This document shows, in pieces, positions 13,001 to 25,500 of a stretch of DNA of 64,000 bases. A program made the translations under genes and the position numbers. Each line of letters starts with the position of its first letter. Within the stretch, counting starts at the first letter, position 1. The stretch covers positions 1 through 64,000 of the forward strand of contig NW_026570246.1 of the NCBI RefSeq assembly GCF_019649055.1, read 5' to 3'. Source of the DNA: Paramacrobiotus metropolitanus (taxonomy: Eukaryota > Tardigrada > Eutardigrada > Parachela > Macrobiotidae). The notes under the pieces were generated by a model. It was not told where the DNA came from. It ran no database searches and was given only the letters and a program-made list of their open reading frames with translations.

Positions 13001-13080
13001 ATAGTAAAGGCTATACAGACAGCGGAATAAAGGAACAATAAGAGAAAACGTACTTTGGCAACGGTAAGGAGATCTAATAC
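10080..13080. other. Intergenic, no assignable gene
   Basis: The stretch lies between the foldback element and the RAD51 stop codon. Several open frames of 60-105 codons occur on both strands (for example 10103-10288 plus and 12187-12504 plus) without recognisable motifs. A candidate exon at 10309-10495 is listed separately. A minus-strand AATAAA (forward TTTATT at 12859-12864) could be the RAD51 polyadenylation signal, about 220 bp past the stop. Confidence 0.5.
10309..10495 (-). CDS. Possible terminal exon of an unknown gene, weak
   Basis: On the minus strand an AG (after GTATGCAATGC) is followed by an open frame of about 61 codons ending in a stop. It includes STKNDQLYFALC, AVWTVSDKNGWTGG and NSTVMEVGNS. 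The alternation of short strands with a terminal GWTGG recalls one blade of a beta-propeller lectin, but this is only an impression. I could not link it to a second exon with confidence; an open frame at about 10724-10950 minus is the nearest candidate. It may be chance or a relic. Confidence 0.2.
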
Positions 13081-15195
13081 TCAATCGTCATCCTTCTTTG
13101 CGTCCACGATACCGCCAACATCAATGGCAAATTTCGCTTCGGCTTCCGGTAAACACGGGGAATCATATACCTTGCAGATGCGATTTTCTCCTTTCCCTTT
13201 CTTCATCATTAGCCGTGTGGTGGAGGCATGAGCAATGATGTTTCCGCCGATGGGCTTCTTAGTTTCTCCACCACAAGCCATGGCGTCCACTTGAGCAACC
13301 ACCTAGAGTAAGAAAATACGGCTACAGCGCGACTGGCATCGGAAACGGCATAAAGGCTTTTGCGCAACTAACACCTTCCCAAATTAACAGTACTAAATAA
13401 TGTGAATAAAGGTTACGCAGGCGCAAAATCAATATCAATTCACCATAACATAACTGACTGTGAGATCGTTTCAACGAGACTTGTAGCAATAAACGACCAA
13501 CCAGTAACAGAGAATCCGTAAAGTCAAGACTGTCAGTTATCTATGTATATTTAACTTTTGATCTATCTGCACTTTATCTGTACTTTATCTATCCTGAGAA
13601 AAGCAGATTTAAAAAAAACAACTACTTCCATCTACACAATCATCGCAGTACGTCATCATTAATCATGAAATGGGTATAATCCACGTTCAAAAACATCTAC
13701 AACAATTTCACAAACCTGATTCGTAATAACCACAGCAACTCCAAACTCATCGGCCAGTCGCATTAAGAAGCGCAGAAATTTAGCCAGGTGCATTTGGCGA
13801 GCTGCCAGTTCTCCGCGGCCCGAATAGTCCGTCCGGTACAGTGCAGTAGCGGAGTCTACCACCAGGAGGGCGAAACGGGATTCGGCCAGCATGGCGGCAG
13901 CCATCTGGAGAAGTGTCAACTGGTGGTCGGTGTTGTAAGCTCTGGCGTACGCGACGTTCTCCAATGCGTCAGTAGAATTCATTCCATAACGTTCCGCAAT
14001 GGCGATCAAACGCTCAGGTCTAAAACAATCAGCCTCTAAGTAATAAAATAAACTAATTTTGCCAGGGTACCTAATACACATTAACATTACGATAAAAAAC
14101 AAAAAGACTTTCGAAAATCGGACAGTGCAAAAAGATAAAGTGATGAATAAACGCAGCTTACCGAAAAGTCCCTTCCGTATCGATGTACAGACACTTTCCT
14201 TCACCACCCTGCAAAATTGTTAAAAATTACAAGATCCGCTTTTCGGACAATAAATCACAAAGAATCGAAATTAGCCGTACACCCATATCCACGGGTAACT
14301 GGCACGTGATGGCCAAAGTGTGGCACAGCTGCGTCTTCCCTGTCCGAAATTCCCCAAACATCTCGGTAATGGATCCGGTTTCCACGCCACCATTTAGCAG
14401 TTTATCCAACTCCACCGAGCCCGTTTTGATCTGGATGATCTCCTGGCGTTTGGCGTGCATTTCCGTGGCCGTCATGAAACCCATCGGCACCATCTGGACG
14501 GCTTCATCGTGTAACTTTCCAGCTTTGGATTCTCCAATGCCTGCAATCCCGTACAAAAAATCAAATTAACATTATGTTTAAAAATAATTTATTAGTTTTA
14601 ATATGTAGATCTTTCATAGTAAACACATTATTTCAGGGTATCACAAACCCCAACTGCGTGCGTCCCTGTTTCACCGAACTTTTACGGTAGATGTATTGTA
14701 TACAGTACTGGCAAGTTGCAGTGTCAGTAACGTGTTTGAACGTGAATTTGGCTCGTAGCTGTCTTAGCATTGGGAGACAGCAGGATCAGCACGAGTACAG
14801 CTGCGTTAATGAATTTCAATTTAAAAACATCCTATTAAGTGATAATGACTTAACTCATAATTTTTTATATATCAAAATCAAAGAAACCAGGAGTTTGGGA
14901 AGATTACTAAACTCATCAACAAGTCACGAGACGACCGTTCCATAACCAACCACGTACCTTTGACAGTCAGTAGATGTTTTAGAGGAGCAAAGGCAACAGA
15001 TTCAACAGTGCTGAAACCAGCAGCTACTAAAGCTCTGATATCCTTTTCTCCCAGATTTACGCGAGATTTCAGCACAGAAATATGTTGCGAAGTTCCATCT
15101 CCGGATTCTTCTTCCTGTTGTTGTGGCTGCTGTTCAACGATTTCCAGGCTCGCGTCTGCATCTTGGGCTTTCTGCTTATTCTTTTGTCGAGACAT
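13081..15195 (-). CDS. RAD51: DNA repair protein RAD51
   Basis: Five exons join in phase with GT-AG introns: 14958-15195, 14281-14540, 14162-14208, 13716-14019 and 13081-13302, giving 356 residues (human RAD51 has 339). RAD51 forms ATP-dependent filaments on single-stranded DNA in the nucleus and drives strand exchange in homologous recombination. Visible signatures are the helix-hairpin-helix N-domain (about 40-95), the FxxA oligomerisation motif (FMTA, 101-104), Walker [10 protein letters not shown] (142-150), Walker [10 protein letters not shown], the [18 protein letters not shown] stretch, the VVITNQVVAQVD L1 region and [17 protein letters not shown] (L2). The linker and [12 protein letters not shown] favour RAD51 over DMC1. 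The first about 35 residues are a Gln/Glu-rich extension, somewhat longer than in vertebrates. The start is the only ATG of exon 1 in frame with the domain. Confidence 0.96.
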
Positions 15196-16503
15196 CTTCG
15201 CTAACGTTAACACAAACCACAAATACCGAGCACAAATACAAATCACAAAAACAAAGAAAAAATGGTAGAAACTCTATCCTAATGCGTAAAAGATCCAGTA
15301 AGAATACGGGAATATCTCGGAAATAAAAAGTTTAAGTAGCTTTGAACAGTGCAAACCGCGAAGTCTGTTCAAAAGCAGAATCAACGTCCTCGGTGGTGAC
15401 TCACAACAACAACCAGCGCGTAAGTATCAGAAAGTGGTATAGCTGCCGCTTCCAGGAGGTCACGCTAACGACACATGGCTGCTGATTAGAGCCGGCTGCC
15501 GGAAATGGGAGATCTGATGCTTCCTGATTCCGGGATAACCGTGTCAGCTTGAAATTTTCTGGAGTATGTAATAATAATAATTTATTAATCTCAAAACAGT
15601 TTGTATAACAGATAGGTATGTTTTTCGGCAGAAGGTCTGTTGTAAATCTTCTACGGTTATACTCTTTAGTCTGTACTACGGAAAATACAGAGTATGCTGT
15701 GCAGAATATTACAATACACACAACACGCGGGCGATCAGGCGGTGTATACTGTATAGACTGTGTTTTGATTTTATGGTTTTTACGTATCTATCCTTTTCAC
15801 TGCAGCATAGAAGTATTATGATATTTTGTGATTGGTTTTGCAGTGGCGTAAATTAAACCGGATGAAACGTGAATTTGCAGTTGGAATTTAGAAGATAAAT
15901 AAACCGATAAACCTATCCTTTCTGAGTGATTTCCCGGAATTTGAGTTCACCGATACCCGTGCTAATTTGAGTACGGCTACGGCATTACACTATTACAGAA
16001 ACACTTTCCCCTCTGCCGTCTTGATTTGGGTAATCACACCTTGTGGCCTGCAAATGCAGAACCGCTGTCCGGAAAGGATATTAGGGAGTGACCACTTGCC
16101 ACTCTTGGCCCTTTCTTCCCCTCGCTCACAGCACCAGTAACATATCTGTCGAGCGATAGAAAGCGGCTTCGTACTGGCCACACCGTTCTCGCAACACGGT
16201 GCGGTCAGGCAGCTGCACTATGAGAGGAAGGCAGGGCCGAAATAGTTGATTTACAAGGTGCATACGGCATGGCGCGTAGTCGCGTACCGTTCTCTGTATG
16301 CAGGCAGCACAGCAGTTGTACTTTGGAATGTCAAGAGCACAAGACGCGATATTATGGCAAAGTTAACTTGATGTTGCATTAAATATGCCAAATAACGCCA
16401 TCATGCCTGGTTTAACTCACGTCTGAACAATTTAAAACCAACATTTCACCCAGTGTGCGGCTATATTGATCGTGAGAAGCAGCCCAGCGCGGAGGCTGGA
16501 AAC
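15196..16503. promoter_or_regulatory. Divergent intergenic region between RAD51 and ZO-1
   Basis: RAD51 (minus) and ZO-1 (plus) are transcribed away from each other, so this 1.3 kb probably holds both promoters and 5' UTRs. An AG at 16452-16453, after a TTTCACCC tract, could be the acceptor of a ZO-1 5' UTR intron. Open frames on the minus strand (15401-15721 and 15993-16181) have no recognised homology. Promoter elements were not individually resolved. Confidence 0.4.
15714..15762 (+). repeat. Dispersed 30-bp repeat, copy 2
   Basis: This is the partner of 6374-6412: the ACACAACACGCGGGCGATCA core plus GGCGGTGTATA is identical. It then carries a 7-base insertion CTGTATA before the shared GACTGTGT tail, which looks like a local slip duplication of TATA-CTG-TATA. 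Confidence 0.7.
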
Positions 16504-19500
16504 ATGATTATGGACTCCTCGACTCCATTAAGCAATGGATTCTTATCGGATCATGATGCGGCAGCAACAGCCGATATGATGGCGTCCACGTCCAGCGCGC
16601 CAACTGGCCACAGCTGGTCCACTGTCAATGGATCCGCGTCGTCCTTTCAGCATGTTGATCTGCTGGCCGTGCTGGATGTGCTAGTGCGAAATGGGACGCT
16701 GAGCTCGTCCGAGCAACAGGTTGTGTTACAGGAGATGACGGAAGAGAAACGGTGGCAAGCGATTTTACAGATGGTGTATGCGAAAGGATTCACGGCCATG
16801 GAGAGCTTTTTCAGGTTGACCGCCATGCAGCAGCCCATAAATAGCCAAACAGGAAGTGGCATGCGAGCTAATTTTGGATTCCTGCCTAATAGCGGTTTGA
16901 ACATGATGGGTGGAGGTAAGCGGACATCGGTCAATGTATAGCAAACTGCATTTTCCATTACCATTCACGCTTTTGATTTGGTTTTATTAATTGTGGGCGA
17001 CGGACCGCGGTTTAAAATTGTAAGCCTTAAATGTTTTCTCTGCCGCAGACATTCAAAAAGTAAAATGGTTTTTAATTCGTATGCAGTGGAAGTTAAATTT
17101 AGATTGGGCTAATAACAATTTAGATTGGGCCAATAACATGCTTAAAAAATCGAAGTTAGATCGTTCTTGTGAATGCTACGTAATTTATTTACAGTGAAGT
17201 AATATTCTTACACAGGTGTTTCTGCTCCAATTTACATTTTTATATGCGGTGTTTGCCAGACAAATATACTCGGTTTTTCTACCTGTCTAAGCAAGTTTTC
17301 GAGGGGTCTACCGTTTTTATGTCTAGACTTGAATATGCGATTATTATTATTATAAAAACGTTGCTCTAGAAAAAGTTGAGGTTGGGTATAAATCTGACCA
17401 AATTCAAACAGTCAGCCGATCTGCGTTTAACCATATTTTACTTGTCGATCTCGTGTTTGATTTACGCTTGGCCAATTGAATGTGACCGAAGCGCTTTGTC
17501 GACTTGACATAATTTGGAGGAAGTAATGCTTATCTGATGTAGGAGAGATTGTAGCCTTCATATTTATATTTTCCCTTCGGTCTTATCAAGCACTCTTTAT
17601 GGTGAATTCGAGCGTTTTTCTTTCTTCGCGGTTTTACTTTCGTCACCCTGCACGTTTCGTGTCAGGTCTGGCGTGACATGTCCACCGAATATAAAAAATA
17701 TGAACTGATTACAACATGCCTGAATGTTCAGGGTTGGAGATACTCCACAATTTGTATGTTCAAAAGGCAGCGAAACTGTAGAGCAGACTTTTAGTAGCAT
17801 ATTTATTAAGTTTTTGAAAATAAATTTAATTTAAAGCTTGCAATTTAGTTCAGCAAATTTTGCTGTTAATACAACCTCTTTGTGGTAAATTCACAAAAGT
17901 GAATGCATTGGTATTTCTTGCGGTTAGTCACATGCGAATCGGTATTTATTAGTTTTTTTTAGGTACGGTTTTTTTGTATGTATGTGTCAGCCGGAAAGTG
18001 TTTTGTCTAAATGACTAAATCGTAAATTCGTAAAGCGAATTTTGCCTTTCTGATTTTATGGAGAAACGCCATAAGTGTGTGTTAAGTGTAAGGATTTGGA
18101 TTTTGCTGTTTTTTGAACTTTTGTAACGCTCTCTCGCAGCAGTAAGGCTATTTTTGTTATTGTACATGTACAGGTACTTGTACTAGAGTATTAACGTGCA
18201 CTGTTAATTGTAACTTGTAAGGCATGAACTTTATACCATCATGCATGTTATAAATCGGTCATAAATTTGATGTTTGTAATTTCCACACGAATTTCCATAT
18301 TTTAGCGCCCGATAACGTGTAAACATCGCGTTCGACTGCGCTTTGCTAAGACAAATCTCCTGCAGTACTTGTCCTATCATACTTTCAGTTTCTGTTTTCC
18401 AGATTCTATACCGTTTCCGGCATAATTTATAACTACAACGTCATAAAAATTCAATATCACGTTTCGATTTGTTTTATGGTCGCGTTGGCGTGTGAGAAAT
18501 CGCAGCAGCGCGAAAACACTTTCCAGTTGATTATTGGTTAGGTATCCTCAAAATCCAGTTTTTTGGATGTTACTTGCTTGTGAACCAAACAGAACAATGC
18601 CAGCTGTTAGAGTGTTAACCAGCCATCTGCCAACTGACGTGTAATTATAATTAATATTTTTCCTTGTCTATACTTTTTCACCGAACGACAAGCGGCAAAC
18701 GTTACCTTTAGGCATGATTTATCTTCTTTGACTGCAGATGATCGCTTAATGGAAAATGGCTGTGTGCAACCATCAGCAGCCTTCGCTTTACACATAACTG
18801 CCATGTGAGATTAGTTTTTTTGAATGCGCTATTAGTTTTTCACTTAGCATTTTGGCTGGGAGGTTTATACCGCTATAAGTTACTTTTTGATAATGGATTG
18901 TGTAAAAGAGATGTGTGAAAAGGCGGAAAGCAACGGCATGGATACATATAATAAACACTTATTACTTTTTTAATGCCGTGACGAATAGCGTTTTGTTTGG
19001 AGATGCCACTTAAATGGTTAATGAGCCGCTTGTAAATTCTGTTATAACTTGTAACTGAAAAAAGCTAGAAATAAACAAACGGCGTAATTAATTGAGTCAC
19101 TTATCAGAGCCGCTTTGACGGGACCCCGCTTACTCATGAATAATAATGAACAAAATTTTAACCATTATGTATTAAGTAATCGAAGTGGACAGATCTGTTA
19201 GTACGTATGGCTTCAGCCATGCAGGCAAATAACGAAATATATGCTGTAACTTGTCCACAGACGGCTTACAAATTTTGAGATTCTCGTTTTTTGTCGTTAA
19301 CGCTCGTTTCTACTCGTTCCAGAGGTTATTTATGGAGGTTGGGAAGTAATCATTCATTCGTCGACATTTTCTTAAAACACATATTTTATCTAATTCGCTT
19401 GAAGCGAGATCACTAATTACGCCTATCTTTGATTTATCTTTATACGCGGCAGGCAATTTAGTGTCGCATGTCCCGCTGTGTTCGGCTATGCTTTCCCGCT

Positions 19501-22500
19501 GTTTCATGACCGAAGTTTGAGGATTTTGTAAAAGATCAGCCTTCATCGAGATTTTTGTTAGTACACCTTTTAGGCAAAGCATCAAATCACAATCTGCGCG
19601 AGAAAAGTTAAAGTAGCATCCATTTATCAGTGTACTTGGTTGTTGTTGCATGTTGACGGACATGGAATATTACATGAGGTCGAGTTGAACAAATGGCTGC
19701 TAAGTGCCGCTACGAACACGACGCTTGAGAAACGAATCTTGTTATGGCTGGGATCAAATGCATTGACCGCTAAAAAAGTAGTTGATCTGAAACGGTTTTT
19801 GTATCGATATTTGTTCGTGGCTGGGCAAAAATGTGTATATTTGTGTAAAAGGAATAAGGCAGTTCGATTATCTCCACCGTCGAATGAATATCAATCCGCT
19901 CGATATACCGCTTAAAGCTGTTTGCACGAGCTAAAAATTGTCAACGATAATGTTTGTAACGGGAGCAGATTATCCTCCAAATTCATTTTGATTATGAAGC
20001 TTAACCTCAAGAAGATTACGCTGTCGTAACCGAAAAAATTGAAAACGATTGTCAGAACATTGGAAGGTTGTAATAAAAGCTTCATGACCACAAAGTACGA
20101 AACCGCGTTAAAAGTGTATACCGGTATATGAAAGTAGCCCAACCGCAATACACAGTGGTAAAAGCAGTGCAACAAATCAGATACGAAAATTTCAAAGTAG
20201 ACAGGGTTAGTTTACTAGTCAGGTATACTTCTATGCATTAAAAAAGGGAATTACTTTATTTGTTGGGGTTGATTATTTTCTCCAAAAATATATTTAAATC
20301 TGATATTTCGATGTTTTCGTACTATTTACTGCCAACCAAAAAGCTTACGGTTAGCTGCACTTATATACAGGACTGTGCTGTCTTTTAATAGTTGAAATAG
20401 TTACAACATTGTCAGGGCTTCAGGTTAATGTTTTTCGGAATACACGAGCGCTAATTGGTGTGGCGTATTATTATTACTGTAATAGCATCGTAAATTTGGA
20501 CTTTATCAGGTATTAATGGTCTGCAAACTTTAGAATCCAGATTGGCATCCATTGAGCCAGTAAAACTGGAAATATCCATTTAGAATTGTTAATGCGTGCT
20601 CGGATTGTCTGTCCCATATTGAAGGCTCAGTGCAGACATCCTCGTAAAATGAAATCCGAGTGCGCTTTTGGCAAAGCGAAATTTTCGAGATCTTAATTGT
20701 GATCGGAATTTCCATTTCCATTCTGGAATTATGGGTGGTCAAAGGCGCCGAGCTGGAAGTGAAGCCTAACCGGTTTTTACTGAATTCTTGAACTTCCTAC
20801 GAATAGTGGATTTGTATATTCGTCTCGATGTTGGATCGCTATATTGTTTTGTTTACGTCTTTTTACCGGTGTTTTCGAAAGAAAAATTTTGGCTTAATTT
20901 GTGCATACATTTACTAGATAGCCTGCCGAATCTTGTATGATTCTGTAAGCTGTTTTCGTTTTTATAAAATTGCGGCAGCAAATTTATTCTTGAAATTATG
21001 ACTGTGTCTTTCTCACTCAAGATGTTACGTACGATAGATCAAACTGACATGCGACTTCGAAATCACAAATGAATATTTTTTGCAATGACAACAGCATTGA
21101 TGCACAGTTTGTTACTAAACTGTGCCGCAATATTTTATTCGATCCACCGACGAAAAGCTGTCAAGTTATTGATTGCGGCGTTTGTTTGCAAACGTTTGAA
21201 CGACTTAATTTAATGACGCTCAATACGGCAGCATCTTTTGTTATTGTACGCTAAAATGCTCTGATCATATATGCCGGATCATGTACGACTGATATTTTTC
21301 GTGTCAAGTTCTACACTACATGCGCGAACATTTACAGTCACATCGTTGGCGACTTTTGCACTCGTTTGTTTGCCACTGCTGTCATGATGCTGCTTGCAAA
21401 AGCCCCAAATTAAATGTTTTGAGGTGTGACAGCAGAAGCTAATTTTGAGAAATTTTTTCCGCGTGTGTGACAATAATGCGCAAAACAGAACTTGTAATTT
21501 ATACCCAATTTGTTTTGTGAACACGCATATTTTTGACCGCCGACGTCGGGCCGTTTTTTTTTCGATAGCACCATTGTTCTGGGCATTATTTAATATTTTT
21601 TTTGAAAGATTTAGAGCTTTTAGATCTGTTTCCTATGTAGCATCACACGGTGTGAAATTGACTGATTGTCACAATTTTTCGATCTATTTGTTTGCAACAA
21701 TCTGATCGGCGATGAAGATAATGCATTTTAATCTGTCGAAAACCGCAACCCCATCCGCCCCGTTCACTACAAGCTGATTAAATTTTGCCCTAATTAAACA
21801 GCTGCTTGTGTGATTAATGTAGTGACCGGAAGCGGCGTGGCTAATCAGCGGGATCAGCCGTCGTCCTCCTCCTCCACCATCGACACGCTGACCCACAGCT
21901 CAACCGGATCGGACCACAGTCCAGTGCAGTCCACAGCGCAGCACCATCGCAGCTCATCCTCATCAGGATTTCATGAGCACACTGTGCCCGCGGCGGAGCC
22001 GGGACTGCAGGAGGAAATCAGTAAGGCCATGGAGGAGCGATACGGTACCAACAACATGCTATTACGTCCCCATGACACAGTGGATACCATGGTTGGACCC
22101 AAAACAACCTTACCGACCATTCCGGAATCCCTGACGGCTGTGGATGTCAATGGATACGCGCTCAAGTCACCCAAGACATCCAACCGGTAAGGCCGTCGAT
22201 TTAACGGTGGATAGGGTGTAGGATTTCACTCCGTGGTGTCTGGTTCGACATGGACCGTGCGAGTTTATGTTTGACGTGGTTGGCGCTCGGTGAGAAAGGG
22301 GCTCTCCACTTTGGTAAATTGCTCGCGCACTAATTGTCAGGTTAGACGAGCTGGGGTATTGGGTAATGTTTAGGTTTGTGCGTTTCAAGTGGCAGGCCTT
22401 TCCTTTTGTCTACCTTGATTTATGCGGAGTTTTTGTTAGACTGACCCCAGATAATCTATGCGGTTCTCACCGGTTTTCACCGCAGATTCGCATACCGTCT

Positions 22501-25500
22501 ATCTCTCATCGTAAACAGCGAAGGTTAGTGTACGTCTAATGTTTATGTAAATTCTGTCGTCGTGCATGATACGAAAAATAAACAGATTATAGTATCAGTT
22601 ATTTGGTCAGCTTAGAACGAAGAATTTTTAGGTACAGTAACAGTGGTGGACCGGTGGTCCTGATACCGTAGCTGAATTTTCTTTTGTAATTTTGGTTTCT
22701 GAAATAACCGAGACTGCATTCCTGTTATTAGCTGTACTTGTAAATGAGCTGTAGCCATCTATAAATGTTATGCATGCATTGTGTAAATTTTCATTTAGAA
22801 CAGTGTTGCTGTTAGTCGAACCGGTACGTTGCGCAGATACTTGATGAATCTTTGAAGGTTACAGTTCACCTGCTGGTAAGTTTAACCTATTGTACGAAAT
22901 GTTTCATTCTTAAATCTTCTGTGATTCATGTGATGAGTCTTAGCTATGATTATTTTTCAGCGTTACGCATAGCGCATAGTAATTTAACTTTTTGCCGAAC
23001 TTTTTCAGTTTTCATCATGGATAAGTTCAGTCTGGTACAGTACTAGCATTAAGATTTCCTTCTTAAAGCAAACTTTTATCTCTCCATCATGGGTGAGCAG
23101 TGAATTTAATGCGCGGCGTACGCGGTATATGCCCGTGAAGTCTGTTCGTGACTTTGTGGAACAAAATTTGGATGATGCTGGTAATTTTGCTATCGAAATG
23201 CTGTTTTCGTGAATGTGCGACCGTGGACTTGCTGTTAGTTTGCAAGTCTGCACACGTGCAAGTTAAGAATATAATGGCAAAATGTCATATGTTAATACAG
23301 CGTTTTTGAAAGTCTTGTTCCATGCTGGCTTGCTGTTTTTGATATTTTACTTCAGAGCATAAGTTCGTAGAAAACGCATGATATTTTCTGGAGCATTCGA
23401 ATATTTTGATTAGAGCTTGATATTCATGTGCTCGTTTAACGTAGAGAAGCTGGTCCTCCGGTAAAAAAGAACTTCTCGTAAACCGTAGCACAGATATTAA
23501 ATCTGCAGTTAATATTGGTGGGAAGTTAAACCAGTAACACAAAACCTCTATATTTACTTGCTGCGTTTGCACATGTGTACGCTGCTATACGTGTGTTCGG
23601 AGCACTTCTCGATGTATTGTGCCGGAGTCGAAGAACTTCTTTTGTTTTTTGGTTTATTAACTCATATAAGGCTGCAGATTTGGCGCCCAACTAGCTGGTG
23701 TTAGGTGAGAAAATTTCTAGGCTATTTATGGTGAGTGATTGCTCACTATAAAAGCACGCATTAAATAAATAAAAGCACGTATATCGCACATAAAACACAA
23801 CTATAATAGCAGCGCAGCATTCATCGTATTTATTTAATCTCGCCTTAGCGTCTATTAATCTAAGCCACGATTCCGTTTAATGCCAAAAAACGATCCAATG
23901 ATCGGCTCAGGTAGTCTTCAACTCCGGTGTAAAGTTATCACTAATACGACGATAATCGGGGGCAACTGCGTAATATTTAGCGTATTAACGATTTACTGCA
24001 CATTGATTGTGCCAAAACACATCTTCCCGTTCAATATTTAATTTGGCCAGCGTAATCCGCTGCTAATTGTGTTGGTATTGCTGCTGATAAATTGTGTTGT
24101 AGTAATCTGGACCACGCATCATCATCGCTGGCCGGAAACAGTATGGTCGCTCAGCTGCTGGCACTGTCCACGTCCAAATCGTCAAATTACGTTAACGCCG
24201 GTCCATCCATGGATTCGGCTGGCCAGGACACTATCGATTCAGTGGGAATGATGCCGGGCGGCACAGGGGCATCCACGGGACTGGTAAGTGAAGTTGAGCG
24301 TGAAAAATGCGGCAGATATAGAGCCACTTGGTGTTGCCTAGTGCGGCGGCATCGATTAGCTACTCGTAATCCACTAAGCAGGCACTTCCTGCAGTATTTC
24401 CTTACTTGTTCACTTGTTTGTCCTGCTGAACAATTTATTAGTGCATTTGGAATGTACGGTTTGTCAAATGGAGGGGCGCTTTTTATTCATGAGGTTGGCT
24501 AGACAAGGGTGACCCTTTCGCAGCTCTGGGTCATCCTCTTTAATGTCTGATAGTGCTGCGGTAGAGCTGCGTACGAAACATTGTGAAGTATTTTCATTAA
24601 TGGAAAGATTTTCAGATTTATACGAATTTTTTCAAGACGTACTTTGGCTGAATATCACTACCATGTACGTAGATACCACATGTTATTCGATATTGCTGCT
24701 TTGTTATGGTGTACGTTCTCGTCTGCTCGTATTTGTGTAAATAATTTGTTTCGCAGATATTTTCTTGAATTTGTAATCAGAACTTTTGAAAACATTTAAG
24801 TGGAACCTCTGCAAATATACTTCGATATAGCCTTTCTTATTAGTGCCAGCCCATTCGCGGATTTACTTTGCACATCTTCGATGCGGGGAAATTGGCGATA
24901 AATTAGAGTTATCAATGCCTGATTGAACGGCATTATTGCCTTCTTTTTTGCACTTATCTAATTTACTCCAGCCTGGTTTGTCTTATTCTCAGTCGCGCAC
25001 TTGAAGTTTTAACTCAATATGCGAATGAATTCTTAAGTGAATGTCATTTCTCGATGAAAATCAATATGTAATCTCCCACAGAATAAGTTGTTCTCAATGA
25101 TTAGTGCCCGCGAGATAGACCAGTCTGAGCGGGGATGAGCAAATTTATTTTTTTCCTCCAATAATCTAATTTGCATTGTTGCTTATTGTCCAGCCGCGCA
25201 TTTAGAATCGTCGTTAAATGCCGTTAAAGTCGCGTTCTCCGTTTATTGATTTCACTCTCCGTCCTGCTTAATTGGTTATCCACTCTAGAAAAAACACAAT
25301 CACCATGTTTGACTGTGTGTATTTTTCAAGTGATATCTAGTCACTTGAGTCGACTGCTTGTGACGGAAGCGCCAGGACTGATGCATTCGACAATTGAGTG
25401 GCCGATTGTCGGATGGTTGTCGTATGGGGTTGTGGAGATGGGATCTTATTTGTACAGTCCTATGGGATTGCAGGGAGGGTCTTTGTTCTTGTTACTTGGG

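Noticed and set aside
13788-14569. Plus-strand open frames of 83 and 128 codons over RAD51
   Set aside because: Both are antisense shadows of RAD51 exons 2 and 4.
16453-16503. Extension of ZO-1 exon 1 upstream of the ATG at 16504
   Set aside because: The frame is open to 16453 but begins with GTG next to a possible AG acceptor; the first ATG is at 16504. The extension is kept only as possible 5' UTR or an unproven upstream exon.
19310-19915. Head-to-head open frames of 117 and 91 codons in ZO-1 intron 1
   Set aside because: They overlap each other's starts, show no motifs and sit in otherwise featureless intron.
24092-24502. 136-codon plus-strand open frame
   Set aside because: Only its first part is real: it is ZO-1 exon 3 (24103-24283), and the rest is read-through past the GTAAGT donor.
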